A DNA stretch of 64,000 nucleotides from Streptomyces sp. BA2 (GCF_009769735.1 NZ_WSRO01000001.1:538339-602338), one strand, 5' to 3'; shown: positions 18,342 to 27,746, counted from the first letter of the stretch. Numbers and translations are program-made. Notes: generated from the letters alone by a model not told the origin.

Positions 18342-19642
18342 ACGCCCACAAGGACCTCGTGCTCGACGCGACGTTGAAGTTCCACCTGGAGGCCCAGGAC
18401 GATCGCCCCTTCGTCCCCGGCACCACCGAGATATGGCCCGCCGGTGCCGTTCTGGACGAACACGACAGGACGGCCCTGGTGGAGGCCGCCCTGGAGATGC
18501 GGATCGCCGCCGGCACCAGCTCACGTAAATTCGAGTCGCGGTTCGCCCGCAAGCTGGGGCACCGCAAGGCGCATCTGGTCAACTCCGGCTCGTCCGCGAA
18601 CCTGCTGGCGATGACGGCGTTCACCTCGCACCTGCTGGAGGACCGCGCGCTGCGTCCGGGCGACGAGGTGATCACCGTCGCCGCCGGCTTCCCGACCACC
18701 GTCAACCCGATCATCCAGAACGGTCTCGTCCCGGTCTTCGTCGACGTCGAGCTGGGGACGTACAACACGACTGCCGACCGGGTCGCCCAGGCCATCGGCC
18801 CCCGCACCCGCGCCATCATCATCGCGCACGCACTCGGCAACCCGTACGAGGTCGCCGAGATCGCCCAACTCGCCGAGGACAACGACCTGTTCCTCATCGA
18901 GGACAACTGCGACGCGGTCGGCTCGACGTACGACGGCCGGCTGACCGGGACCTTCGGTGACCTGACGACCGTCAGCTTCTACCCCGCCCACCATCTGACC
19001 ATGGGCGAGGGCGGCTGCGTCCTGACCTCGAACCTCGCGCTCGCCCGGATCGTGGAGTCACTGCGCGACTGGGGCCGCGACTGCTGGTGCGAGCCCGGCG
19101 AGACCAACAAGTGCCTCAAGCGGTTCAAGTACCAGATGGGCACCCTGCCGGAGGGCTACGACCACAAGTACATCTTCTCCCACGTCGGTTACAACATGAA
19201 GGCGACCGACATCCAGGCCGCCCTCGGCCTGACCCAGCTCGACAAGCTCGACGACTTCTGCGCCGCACGCCGGCACAACTGGCGCCGGCTGCGCGAGGGC
19301 CTTGAAGGCGTGCCGCACCTGATCCTGCCCCGCGCCACCGAGCGCAGCGACCCGAGCTGGTTCGGGTTCGCCCTGACCGTCGACCCCGACGCGCCCTTCT
19401 CACGGGCCGCGCTCGTCGACTTCCTGGAGAACCGCAAGATCGGCACCCGGCGCCTGTTCGCCGGGAACCTGACCCGGCACCCCGCCTACATCGGCCGGCC
19501 GCACCGCGTGGTCGGCGGCCTCGCCAACAGCGACATCGTCACCGAACAGACCTTCTGGATCGGCGTGTACCCGGCGCTGACCGACGAGATGCTCGACTAC
19601 GTCGTCCAGTCGGTGAAGGAGTTCGTGGGGGCCCACGCATGA
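18338..19642 (+). CDS. NDP-4-keto-6-deoxyhexose 3-dehydrase (E1/SpnQ type, Fe-S and PMP)
   Basis: This enzyme removes the C-3 hydroxyl of an NDP-4-keto-6-deoxyhexose using pyridoxamine phosphate and a [2Fe-2S] cluster. The usual PLP Lys is replaced by His219 in SFYPAHHLTMGEGG, the mark of this family. Four cysteines, Cys191, Cys249, Cys251 and Cys259, match the cluster motif C-X57-C-X1-C-X7-C exactly. At 434 residues it has normal length. Together with the 2,3-dehydratase and 3-ketoreductase that follow, it predicts a 2,3,6-trideoxy-4-keto sugar. No dedicated reductase partner is seen, so a cellular ferredoxin or flavodoxin system may supply electrons. ATGA overlaps at both ends. Confidence 0.95.
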   Translation: MNAHKDLVLDATLKFHLEAQDDRPFVPGTTEIWPAGAVLDEHDRTALVEAALEMRIAAGTSSRKFESRFARKLGHRKAHLVNSGSSANLLAMTAFTSHLLEDRALRPGDEVITVAAGFPTTVNPIIQNGLVPVFVDVELGTYNTTADRVAQAIGPRTRAIIIAHALGNPYEVAEIAQLAEDNDLFLIEDNCDAVGSTYDGRLTGTFGDLTTVSFYPAHHLTMGEGGCVLTSNLALARIVESLRDWGRDCWCEPGETNKCLKRFKYQMGTLPEGYDHKYIFSHVGYNMKATDIQAALGLTQLDKLDDFCAARRHNWRRLREGLEGVPHLILPRATERSDPSWFGFALTVDPDAPFSRAALVDFLENRKIGTRRLFAGNLTRHPAYIGRPHRVVGGLANSDIVTEQTFWIGVYPALTDEMLDYVVQSVKEFVGAHA

Positions 19643-21045
19643 CGACGCCCCTGGCCCCCCGCACGCCGTACGGCACGACGGAGCGGGCCCGGCCCGGGCC
19701 CCGCGGCGACGCGGGCACCGCACACCGCATCGCCCGTTCGGCGGCCACCACCACCGGCTCGGGACTGCGCACCGGCGACGTCCCCGGATGGCTCGAAGCG
19801 CGCCGCCGGGCCCACGCCTTCCAGGTCGACCGGATCCCCTTCGCCGCCCTGGACAACTGGTGCTTCCAGGACGGCACCGGCAATCTCGTCCACCGCAGCG
19901 GCCGCTTCTTCAGCGTCGAGGGACTGCGGGTCACCACGTCCCACGGCCCGTTCCGCGAGTGGTACCAGCCGATCATCAAGCAGCCGGAAGTCGGGATACT
20001 CGGCATCCTCGTCAAGGAGTTCGACGGAGTCCCGCACTTCCTGATGCAGGCGAAGATGGAGCCGGGGAACCGCAACCTGCTGCAGCTCTCTCCCACGGTG
20101 CAGGCCACACGCAGCAACTACACCCAGGCGCACCGCGGTGCGCCGGTGCGCTACCTCGAGTACTTCACCGACCCCACCCGTGGCCGGATCCTCGCCGACG
20201 CGCTGCAGTCCGAGCACGGCTCGTGGTTCTACCGCAAGAGCAACCGCAACATGCTCGTCGAAGCCATCGGCGACGTGCCGCCGCACGACGACTTCTGCTG
20301 GCTCACCCTCGGCCAGATCGGCGAACTCCTGCGCCAGGACAACGCCGTCAACATGGACGCGCGTACGGTCCTGGCCTGCGCCCCCACCCCCGACACCGCG
20401 TCCACCGCCCTGCACACCGACACCGGACTGCTCTCCTGGATCACCGCCGAGCGTGCCCGGCTCGACCTGCGGGCCGAGCGCGTCCCGCTGGCCGGGATAC
20501 CGGGATGGGTGCACCGGGACGACTCCATCGTCCATGAGAGCGGCCGCTACTTCAGCGTCGTGGCTGTCGGCGTCCGCGCCGGAAGCCGCGAAGTCGCCCA
20601 CTGGACACAGCCGTTGTTCGAACCGCAGGGGCTCGGCGTCACCGCGTTCCTGACCCGGAGGTTCGAGGGCGTTCCACACCTGCTCGTACACGCCCGGGTC
20701 GAAGCGGGCTTCGCCGACACCCTGGAGCTCGGCCCCACCGTGCAGTACACACCCGGCAATTACGCGCACCTGCCGGCCGAGGACCGGCCCCCCTTCCTCG
20801 ACGACATCCTGACCGCAGACCCCTCCCGCATCCGGTACGAAGCCATCCACTCGGAAGAGGGAGGCCGCTTCCTCAACGCCGAAAGCCGCTACCTGTTCGT
20901 GGACGCCGCCGACGACTACGCGCCCGAGGGCTACCTGTGGGCGACCCCGGGTCAGCTCACCGCGCTCCTGCGGCACAACCACTACCTCAACGTCCAGGCC
21001 CGCACGCTGCTCTCCTGCCTGACATCGAACGCGGCGCGGCTGTGA
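19639..21045 (+). CDS. NDP-hexose 2,3-dehydratase
   Basis: The enzyme eliminates the C-2 hydroxyl of NDP-4-keto-6-deoxyglucose, the first step to 2-deoxysugars. The 468-residue protein shows the internal duplication of the family. The segment VDRIPFAALDNW with RSGRFFSVEGL, near residues 66-95, recurs as AERVPLAGIPGW with ESGRYFSVVAV, near 275-310. The first 40 residues are low-complexity and not conserved in style. ATGA and GTGA overlaps tie it to the genes on either side. The product is an unstable 3,4-diketo sugar, normally reduced at once by a 3-ketoreductase such as the next gene. Confidence 0.94.
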   Translation: MTTPLAPRTPYGTTERARPGPRGDAGTAHRIARSAATTTGSGLRTGDVPGWLEARRRAHAFQVDRIPFAALDNWCFQDGTGNLVHRSGRFFSVEGLRVTTSHGPFREWYQPIIKQPEVGILGILVKEFDGVPHFLMQAKMEPGNRNLLQLSPTVQATRSNYTQAHRGAPVRYLEYFTDPTRGRILADALQSEHGSWFYRKSNRNMLVEAIGDVPPHDDFCWLTLGQIGELLRQDNAVNMDARTVLACAPTPDTASTALHTDTGLLSWITAERARLDLRAERVPLAGIPGWVHRDDSIVHESGRYFSVVAVGVRAGSREVAHWTQPLFEPQGLGVTAFLTRRFEGVPHLLVHARVEAGFADTLELGPTVQYTPGNYAHLPAEDRPPFLDDILTADPSRIRYEAIHSEEGGRFLNAESRYLFVDAADDYAPEGYLWATPGQLTALLRHNHYLNVQARTLLSCLTSNAARL

Positions 21046-22007
21046 CGCGGCCCCTGCGCATCGGTGTCCTGGGCTGCGCCGACATCGCCCGGCGGCGCAT
21101 GCTGCCGGCGATGGCGGCCGCCCCGGACGTGCGGCCGGTCGCGGTCGCGAGCCGCAGCCCCGCCATGGCCCGCGAGACCGCCGAACGCTTCGGCTGCCGC
21201 CCCGTCCACGGCTACTCCGCCCTCATCAGGCGCGACGACATCGACGCCGTCTACGCCCCGCTGCCCGCGGCCCTGCACGCCGAATGGGCCGAACGCGCCC
21301 TGCACGCCGGCAAACACGTCCTCGCCGAGAAGCCCCTCACCACCGACGCCGAAAGCACCAGGGCCCTTGCCCGGCTCGCCGACGAGAAGGGCCTGGTGCT
21401 GATGGAGAACGTCATGTTCGTCCACCACTCGCAGCACCGGGAGGTCCGCGCACTGGTGGACAGCGGCGCGATCGGTGAACTGCGCTCGTTCCAGGCGGCG
21501 TTCGCCATCCCGCGCCTTGGCCCCGACAACATCCGGCTGCGCACCGAACTCGGCGGCGGGGCCCTGTGGGACACCGGCGTCTACCCCGTCCGGGCCGCCC
21601 TGCACTTCCTCGGCGAGGACCTCCGGGTCACCGGCGCCACCCTCACCTTCGACCCCGACCACGGGGTGGACATCGCCGGCACCGCGTTGTTGCACACCTC
21701 GCAGGGCGTCACGGCGCAGCTCGCCTTCGGTCTCGACCACGCCTACCGCTGCACGTACGAACTGTGGGGCAGCGAAGGGCGCATCACGGTCGACCGGGCC
21801 TTCACCCCACCGGCCGGTCAGCCGCCCCAGGTGCGTCTGGAACGGTCCACCGGCACCGAGAACCTCGCCCTGGCCGCCGACGACCAGGTGGCGCGCACCC
21901 TCTCCGCGTTCGCGCACGCCGTCCGTGCCAACAGCGCCGTGAACCCCGCCTCACTGCACCAGGCGGCCCTGCTGGACTCCATACGCCACCAGGCCGTACG
22001 GATGTGA
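21042..22007 (+). CDS. NDP-hexose 3-ketoreductase, Gfo/Idh/MocA family
   Basis: This 321-residue oxidoreductase has a Rossmann start LRIGVLGCADIARRRMLPAM and the catalytic-region Lys in LAEKPLTTD, as in the TylC1/SpnN group. It would reduce the 3-keto group of the 2,3-dehydratase product to give NDP-4-keto-2,6-dideoxyhexose. The GTG start shares bases with the previous stop. It lies between the 2,3-dehydratase and an alpha/beta hydrolase in one tightly packed operon. The stereochemistry at C-3 cannot be read from sequence and is erased later if the 3-dehydrase acts. Confidence 0.92.
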   Translation: MTRPLRIGVLGCADIARRRMLPAMAAAPDVRPVAVASRSPAMARETAERFGCRPVHGYSALIRRDDIDAVYAPLPAALHAEWAERALHAGKHVLAEKPLTTDAESTRALARLADEKGLVLMENVMFVHHSQHREVRALVDSGAIGELRSFQAAFAIPRLGPDNIRLRTELGGGALWDTGVYPVRAALHFLGEDLRVTGATLTFDPDHGVDIAGTALLHTSQGVTAQLAFGLDHAYRCTYELWGSEGRITVDRAFTPPAGQPPQVRLERSTGTENLALAADDQVARTLSAFAHAVRANSAVNPASLHQAALLDSIRHQAVRM

Positions 22008-22888
22008 GGCGCACCGTGCACGACATCACGCTCACCGCAGGCAGGACCACCCTGTCCGGCATGCTCGCCAAGGCACCGGGAGCCGGCCCGTCCGCCGTCG
22101 TGGTGGCCCTGCACGGCGCGGGCATGAGCGCCGGTTACTTCCACAGCCAGGCCAGGCCCGGACTCTCCCTGCTGGAGCTCGGCGCCGGACTCGGCTACAC
22201 CGTCCTGGCGGTGGACCGCCCCGGGTACGGGGCATCGGCCCGTGATCTGCCGCTCGGCCAGCACCTCGCCGAGCAGGCCGCGACCCTGCGCAGGGCGCTC
22301 ACGGACTTCGCACGGGAGCACGACACCGGTGCGGGTTTCTTCGTCGTGGCGCACTCCAACGGCGGCAAACTGGCGCTGGCCACGGCCGCCGACCCGCAGG
22401 GTCTGCCCCTGCTCGGCGTCGACATCTCGGGACTCGGCAGCAGGCTCGCGGTCGATCCGCAGCACCTTCCCCATGAACTGGGGCGCGGCGCGTGGCGCCG
22501 CCACTGGGGCTCTTTGCGTCTGTACCCGCCGGGCGCCTTCGGGCTCGGGCGGTCCCTGATCACTCCCGTGCCGGCGATCGAGGCCCGGGAGGCACTGTCG
22601 TGGCCGGAGCTGTACCCGCGCCTCGCCGGCCGGGTACACGTGCCCACGCGCTTCACCTTCGCCGAGCAGGAACAATGGTGGCGCCATGACGACGACGCGA
22701 TCCAGGCCCTGTTGAAGCCCTTGGCGGCAACCCGGGCGCGGGTCGAGCGTCAGCCCGACGCGGGCCACAACATCAGTCTCGGCTGGGCGGCCCGCACCTA
22801 TCACCTGCGGGCCCTGGCGTTCCTGGAGGAATGCCGCGCGGCCGCCGAGACCCGCCCGCCGCTGCGGAGCAACTCAGCGGGCGGGTGA
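22004..22888 (+). CDS. Alpha/beta-hydrolase
   Basis: A 294-residue hydrolase with VVALHGAGMSAGY (oxyanion-hole region), the nucleophile elbow VVAHSNGG, and a candidate catalytic His in QPDAGHNISLG near the C-terminus. It is the last gene of the PKS-sugar operon; its GTG start overlaps the preceding stop. In such clusters these enzymes may release or hydrolyse thioesters, lactones or esters; none can be singled out. The 3' end overlaps the end of the convergent MFS gene by 15 bases. An in-frame GTG at 22016 is an alternative start. Confidence 0.85.
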   Translation: MRRTVHDITLTAGRTTLSGMLAKAPGAGPSAVVVALHGAGMSAGYFHSQARPGLSLLELGAGLGYTVLAVDRPGYGASARDLPLGQHLAEQAATLRRALTDFAREHDTGAGFFVVAHSNGGKLALATAADPQGLPLLGVDISGLGSRLAVDPQHLPHELGRGAWRRHWGSLRLYPPGAFGLGRSLITPVPAIEAREALSWPELYPRLAGRVHVPTRFTFAEQEQWWRHDDDAIQALLKPLAATRARVERQPDAGHNISLGWAARTYHLRALAFLEECRAAAETRPPLRSNSAGG

Positions 22889-24355
22889 ACCGCTGGGCTC
22901 CGGCGCCGCGGCACTCGCATGGGACGCGGCGGTCCCGCGCAGGGACCCGGGCCCGGCGAGCGCCGCGAGAGCGGCGACACCGAGGGCGATCGCCGACATG
23001 ACGAACGTCGTCGTGTACCCGGACTCGGCCGGGATCTTGGTGCCCGGCACTGTTTCGGAGGCCACGATCGACGCGGCGATCTGCGCGCCGAGGGAGCTGC
23101 CGATGGTCCGCATGATGGTGTTGATGCCGGTGGCCTCGCCGGTCTGGCGCGGGTCGACGGCTGCCACCACGAGGTTGGCGAGGGCGGCGTAGGCCAGGCC
23201 CACGCCGATGCCGAGCACGCCGGAGCCGACGTACATCGCCCACTCCCGGTCGTGTCCGGCCGCGTAGATCGCGAAGCCCACCACGCCGATCAGACAGGAG
23301 AGGACCAGCGGCAGCTTGAAGCCGACCGCTGCGCCGATCCGGCCGGACAACGGGCTGGCGATGAGCATGGTGACGGCCATCGGCACCATGAAGAGCCCGG
23401 CTCCGGTGACCGAGGAACCGAATCCGAAGCCCACCTCGGGGGGCGTCTGGGCGAGCAGCGGCACCAGCGTGAACGCCCCGTACATGCCGAAACCGATGAT
23501 GAGCGCGGCCACATGGGAGGTCGCGACGGCGGGGCGGCGCAGCAGTTCGATGTCGATCAACGGCTCGTGGACCCGGCGCTCCACGGCCACGAACACCGCG
23601 CCGAGCACCACGGCTGCCACGAACAGGCCGATGACAGCCGGCGAGCCCCAGCCCCAGGACGCGCCCTGGCTGATGGGGAGCAGCAGGGCGACGACGGCGC
23701 CGCTCAGCAGTACTCCGCCGGCCCAGTCGATGCGGCCGGGTGAGCGGTTGGCGGACTCCTTGACGAACACGACGACCGCGAGGATGCCGAGCGCGATCAC
23801 GGCGAGACCGAGCCAGAAGACCCAGTGCCAGCTCAGCGCGTCCACGATCGGGCCGGGCAGGACAAGGCCGATGCCGAAGCCGATGCCGAACGTGGAGCTG
23901 ATCAGGCCGATGGCGACGGGCACCCGCTCGGAGGGGAACTGATCGCGGATGATGCCGAAGGCGAGCGGGAAGGCGGCGGAGCCGACGCCCTGTACGGCGC
24001 GGGCCGCGATCAGCAGTCCCAGGGAGTTCGACACGGCGCAGAGCAGGGTGCCGCCGGCGAACACGCTGAGGCAGCCGATGAGGACACGGCGCTTGCCGAA
24101 CATGTCACCGACCCGGCCGAGCAGGGCGGTGGCCACGGAAGCGGTGATCAGGAACGAGCTGAGCACCCAGGAGACGCCCGTAGTGCTGGCGCCGAACTCC
24201 CGCTGCAGGTCCGGGAGTACGGGTACGACCATCGTCTGCATCAGCGAGAACGACAGCACCGCCACCAGCAGCGCGGTGAAGGGGGCCGCGACTCCGGCAG
24301 GTACCGCCGGGGTGCCCGCCACCGGAGCGGCGTGGGAAGTCTTGGCATCGGTCAT
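22874..24355 (-). CDS. MFS exporter, DHA2-like
   Basis: This membrane transporter of 493 residues has hydrophobic segments along almost its whole length and is probably a 14-helix drug:proton antiporter. The loop GRVGDMFGKRRVLIG between helices 2 and 3 is MFS motif A, and AARAVQGVGSAAFPL is the helix 4 motif. The N- and C-terminal tails are Ala/Pro-rich and cytoplasmic in style. Placed at the end of the polyketide-sugar operon in the opposite direction, it is a good candidate for product export and self-resistance. The 149 bases upstream (24356-24504) should hold its promoter. Confidence 0.9.
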   Translation of the reverse strand: MTDAKTSHAAPVAGTPAVPAGVAAPFTALLVAVLSFSLMQTMVVPVLPDLQREFGASTTGVSWVLSSFLITASVATALLGRVGDMFGKRRVLIGCLSVFAGGTLLCAVSNSLGLLIAARAVQGVGSAAFPLAFGIIRDQFPSERVPVAIGLISSTFGIGFGIGLVLPGPIVDALSWHWVFWLGLAVIALGILAVVVFVKESANRSPGRIDWAGGVLLSGAVVALLLPISQGASWGWGSPAVIGLFVAAVVLGAVFVAVERRVHEPLIDIELLRRPAVATSHVAALIIGFGMYGAFTLVPLLAQTPPEVGFGFGSSVTGAGLFMVPMAVTMLIASPLSGRIGAAVGFKLPLVLSCLIGVVGFAIYAAGHDREWAMYVGSGVLGIGVGLAYAALANLVVAAVDPRQTGEATGINTIMRTIGSSLGAQIAASIVASETVPGTKIPAESGYTTTFVMSAIALGVAALAALAGPGSLRGTAASHASAAAPEPSGSPAR

Positions 24356-24504
24356 GGCTGGTTCCTCCGGAGTTCTGTCAGGACGGCCCTGTGTCCTGCG
24401 GCTCCGGACAGTCCTGTAGCACCTTTCACGCCGACCGCGCCGAGCAACGTATGGGGAGCGTCTTGGGACCGGCTCAAGGTTGGCTGGAGAGCTCCATGAC
24501 GTGG

Positions 24505-24909
24505 TCAGGTCCTGGGCAGCGTGATCCCGAGTTCGCGCATGGCGTCGGACTCGGGGCCGCCCTCGGAGCGCTGGGTCTTGTAGCCCTTGGTGCGGGGCGC
24601 GATGGTGCGGGGGTCGACCGCTTCGGAGGGGGCTCCGCAGGAGTACAGGCCGTCGGGCCGGCCGTCGCGGTCGTGCGGGAGGAGCCAGAACACCCGGCGG
24701 AGGAAGGTTCCCGAGGCGGGGGAGGCGCGTGCTCCGGGGCCGAGCACGGCATAGCCGACCATGCGGCCGTCGCGGTGGTAGGCCGGCTTCCCCCGGCGGG
24801 TGGCGAGGCGGTCGAGACTCTGGCGGACGTAGTCGAGGGGTTCGATGTCCTCGAGCCAGACGGTCTCGGTCTCGTCGCTGAGCTGCTGGGGCTCGATGAG
24901 GGCGCTCAT
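24505..24909 (-). CDS. Small protein of unknown function paired with a primase
   Basis: The predicted protein has 134 residues and I do not recognise a family. It is soluble, acidic in its first 30 residues (DETETVWLEDIEPLDYVRQ) and basic after that, with a central stretch GRMVGYAVLGPGA. The ATG at 24909 overlaps the stop of the primase-helicase gene upstream, so the two are coupled. It is therefore probably a partner of that enzyme in a plasmid or phage-like module rather than part of the antibiotic pathway. Confidence 0.6.
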   Translation of the reverse strand: MSALIEPQQLSDETETVWLEDIEPLDYVRQSLDRLATRRGKPAYHRDGRMVGYAVLGPGARASPASGTFLRRVFWLLPHDRDGRPDGLYSCGAPSEAVDPRTIAPRTKGYKTQRSEGGPESDAMRELGITLPRT

Positions 24910-26318
24910 GAGGTCTCTTCCTCTTCCTCCCGCAGTCCGATCCCGGGGTAGAACCTGCGCTGGTTCGACAGGATCATCGCTTTGGGTGTGGCGATGCCGA
25001 CGGCGTCCCTGACCCGTGCGGCGAAGGTGCGGGAGGAGACGGGGCCGGCGCCCTCGAGCTGGCACCAGTCCTTGTACTCGCTGTAGAGCTGGGCCTGTTC
25101 GGCGCGCAGGGCGGGGCCGAGGACGCAGCATTCGCTCAGGAAGCGCCCGGTGTGGTCCTCGGTCTCGGCGTAGGCGGTGGTGGCCGTCTGGACCCGCTGC
25201 GGCCCCGTGAGGTCGCGGGGGCCGTTGAGGTAGCGGCGGGCGCCGGTGACGAGCCAGTGGAGAATGCCCGGGCCTTCCTCCCTGACCAGGATGTCGGCGA
25301 GGTTGTCGACCTTTCGGTCGTCGGCGACGGTCCGCTCGAAGGGAATGAGTTTCATCCGGCGCCAGAAGGCGTAGCCGCCGGTGCCGACCTCGGGGCGGTG
25401 GTTGCCGAGCAGCCACAGCTTGTGGGTGGGGCCGAAGGAGAAGAAGTCCTGCCGCATCCGGCGGGCCTTGATCCGGTCGCCGCCGGTCAGGTGCTTGAAG
25501 CGGGCCTCGTCGAACCGGTCGCCGGGCTTGAGTTCGGAGCAGACGATGATGCGCCGTCCGTGCAGCTCGGCCAGGTCGGTGGGGTGTCCTTCGAAGGGGC
25601 GGGCCATGAGGAAGCCGGGCGGGGCCGCGTCCGCGTAGTCCCCGAGCAGTTTGACCATCACGTCCAGCAGGACGCTCTTGCCGTTCTTTCCCTGCCCGTA
25701 GAGGAACGGCATGATCTGTGCGCCGACGTCACCCGTGATCGAGTAGCCGAGCAACTCGTGCAGGAAGTCGATGAGTTGGCGGCCCTCGGTGTCGTCGCCG
25801 AAGGTGTCGCTGAGGAAGCGGTGCCAGCGCGGGGTGGCCATGGGCAGGGCGGGCACGCTGGTGGCCCGCGAGTGCAGGTGCTTCTCGGGATCCGGGGCGG
25901 CGACCGTCCCGTTGTGCAGGTCGACGATCCCTTCCGGGGTGCACAGGGCGTACGGGTCGGCGTCCAGGAGCGCGGCGTTGAGGACCATGCCGGGGGCGGC
26001 CCTGGCCTGGATCAGCATGGCCTTCATGCCCGACGTGGACAGGGCGCGGCGGCGGTGGCGGCGCAGTGCGGAGCCGGTGTGCCGCCCGCGGGGGTCGGTC
26101 TCGGCGAGGGACTCGGCCATCTCGCCCGCGGCCCACAGCACCGTGTCGTCCTCGTCGGTCACCCACCGGTAGCCGCACCACCGGTACCAGCCGAGACCCG
26201 GCACATGCCGGAAGTCCCGTCCGTACAGGGCGACGAACATCTTGGCGTTGCCGCGGTCGCTCAGGCTGTCCGGCACCAGGCCGTGCTCGGAGGCCTGGGG
26301 GGCCTGGGGACGGCTCAC
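24906..26318 (-). CDS. Phage/plasmid primase-helicase, D5/P4 type (SF3 helicase)
   Basis: The protein (470 residues from the GTG at 26318) has an N-terminal D5-like region with GLGWYRWCGYRW. A superfamily 3 helicase follows, with Walker A GQGKNGKS, then LHGRRIIVCSELK and LWLLGNHRPE as the later motifs. Such proteins start replication of phages, plasmids and integrative elements. No catalytic primase motif is clear at the N-terminus. GGGAG seven bases upstream favours the GTG start; an in-frame ATG at 26372 is possible. With the small downstream gene it looks like a remnant of an integrated element between the exporter and the gamma-butyrolactone locus; no integrase or attachment site is visible. 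Confidence 0.85.
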   Translation of the reverse strand: MSRPQAPQASEHGLVPDSLSDRGNAKMFVALYGRDFRHVPGLGWYRWCGYRWVTDEDDTVLWAAGEMAESLAETDPRGRHTGSALRRHRRRALSTSGMKAMLIQARAAPGMVLNAALLDADPYALCTPEGIVDLHNGTVAAPDPEKHLHSRATSVPALPMATPRWHRFLSDTFGDDTEGRQLIDFLHELLGYSITGDVGAQIMPFLYGQGKNGKSVLLDVMVKLLGDYADAAPPGFLMARPFEGHPTDLAELHGRRIIVCSELKPGDRFDEARFKHLTGGDRIKARRMRQDFFSFGPTHKLWLLGNHRPEVGTGGYAFWRRMKLIPFERTVADDRKVDNLADILVREEGPGILHWLVTGARRYLNGPRDLTGPQRVQTATTAYAETEDHTGRFLSECCVLGPALRAEQAQLYSEYKDWCQLEGAGPVSSRTFAARVRDAVGIATPKAMILSNQRRFYPGIGLREEEEETS

Positions 26319-26498
26319 GTACGGACTCCCGGATCGAGGGGCCGTCGGCCGCCGCCCCGCGCGGCGCACCACAAGGCGACGCTGCCAGAAAACCGCAGGT
26401 CAGTGAGCATTGATGGTTCCTTTCAGCGACCGAAGCGACCGACGCCCGCACATGCACGGGGCATGTGCCCCTCGGCGTCGCCGTCGGGGCCGCCGCGC

Positions 26499-26537
26499 GG
26501 CGGACGGGCTCCCCGGGCTGCGGGGCGCCCGTCCGCC
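26499..26537. terminator. Hairpin downstream of the AfsA-like gene
   Basis: Perfect 11-bp arms GGCGGACGGGC and GCCCGTCCGCC enclose a loop that can fold further (CCCC with GGGG). It starts 7 bases past the stop of the leftward AfsA-like gene and likely ends that transcript. Confidence 0.75.
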
Positions 26538-26543
26538 TTGTCG

Positions 26544-27524
26544 CTAGCGGTCGGAGCTCCGCCGGGAGTGGCTTCCCCGGCGCGGGGGAGTGGCGGGTGC
26601 GGTGGGCGCCGGCTCGAGGGTGACGGTGGCGGAGTAATGCTCCGAGCCGTTCTGCCGCATCACGATGTCCATGCGGGTGCGCCCCAGCGTGTCGTCGGGC
26701 AGCGGCTTCGCCTCGACCCAGCAGGGGGCGTCGAACTCGACGTAGCGCGAGAAGCGGTTGTTCATCGCGACGGCCACCATGGCCTGCTGGTGGTGCGTGT
26801 CCTGGGCGGCTTGACGTGCGGCTTCCAGCAGCAGCATGCCCGGGACGTGGTCCAAAGGGTGGTCGAAGAGTATGGGGTGGCGGTTGTCGACCCTCAGCTG
26901 CCAGCGGTCCGGGTCACCGGACGGCGACAGGACGACGTCGCTGCAGGAGGTGCGCCCGATGCGGGACGGCGGCACGGGCGAGGGCACGGGCAGGACGGGC
27001 ACCACGTGGGTCGTGCCGTGGTCGCCGCGCAGCCGCCGGTAGATCGCGGGGCTCTGAACTGTGAACCGGGTATGGGCCGTTGCCAGCGGCAGTCCGCCGC
27101 GCACCGCGTCGATCCGCAGGGTGAGGGCGGTGACACGCCCGCCGCGGCGGACGGCTTCCAGGCAGGTGACGTGCAGGTCGAGAAGAGGCGGCAGCTGCTC
27201 GGCATCCAGGGCGTCACGGGTCAACGAGTAGTCGTAGTAGTCCCACAGAAGGTGGTGCCCGAGCGGTACGTCGTACTCGGCGTGGGAGAGCAGAGGGAAG
27301 ATCTGCCGGATCGTCTCACTGAGCAGCAGCGGGTCGTGCAGCGTGCGGCGCACGGCGTAGAAGGGGTGGTCGGTGGGCCAGCGGGCCGTGACGGTGAAGG
27401 CATCGGGTGCGGTACGGCGCCACTGGGTCAGGAGCACCTCACCGGTGCGTCTCTTGTGGACGAGTTCGCTCGGCACACAGGCCGTGCGAGGAGCTGGGAC
27501 TGTAGAAGCAGGCATGAGCAGCAT
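26544..27524 (-). CDS. AfsA/ScbA-family gamma-butyrolactone synthase homologue
   Basis: AfsA-type enzymes condense a beta-ketoacyl-ACP with dihydroxyacetone phosphate in the first step to gamma-butyrolactone signals. The 326-residue product has two AfsA hot-dog repeats. The first, near residues 18-150, contains VPSELVHKRRTGEVLLT and DHPFYAVRRTLHDPLLLSE. The second, near 200-310, contains DNRHPILFDHPLDHVPGMLLLEAARQ. TGGAG six bases upstream supports the ATG at 27524. It diverges from a ScbR-like receptor gene, the classic arrangement of such loci. Some AfsA homologues have become regulators rather than enzymes, so activity is not proven. Confidence 0.9.
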   Translation of the reverse strand: MLLMPASTVPAPRTACVPSELVHKRRTGEVLLTQWRRTAPDAFTVTARWPTDHPFYAVRRTLHDPLLLSETIRQIFPLLSHAEYDVPLGHHLLWDYYDYSLTRDALDAEQLPPLLDLHVTCLEAVRRGGRVTALTLRIDAVRGGLPLATAHTRFTVQSPAIYRRLRGDHGTTHVVPVLPVPSPVPPSRIGRTSCSDVVLSPSGDPDRWQLRVDNRHPILFDHPLDHVPGMLLLEAARQAAQDTHHQQAMVAVAMNNRFSRYVEFDAPCWVEAKPLPDDTLGRTRMDIVMRQNGSEHYSATVTLEPAPTAPATPPRRGSHSRRSSDR

Positions 27525-27746
27525 GGCGTACTCCAGAAACAGTGTCGGGAAGATCCACAACTGTCGAGCGCGGCGGGACGGCGCCTGAGGCAGCGACAGG
27601 CAGAGGCAGGTCAGCACAGGAGGAGTGGCCGCCGAGCGGCACAAAAATGGCATCAGCAGACAGGTGTGTCATGCGGCCTCCCCCCAGGCTTCATATGACG
27701 GCCGGTGCATGCGCCCGTTGGTTGGACCACGGCACCGATCACGGAT

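Noticed and set aside
25152..27698. 848-codon plus-strand frame opposite the primase and AfsA-like genes
   Set aside because: Low-complexity Gly/Val/Arg composition without motifs; the minus-strand genes beneath have clear families.
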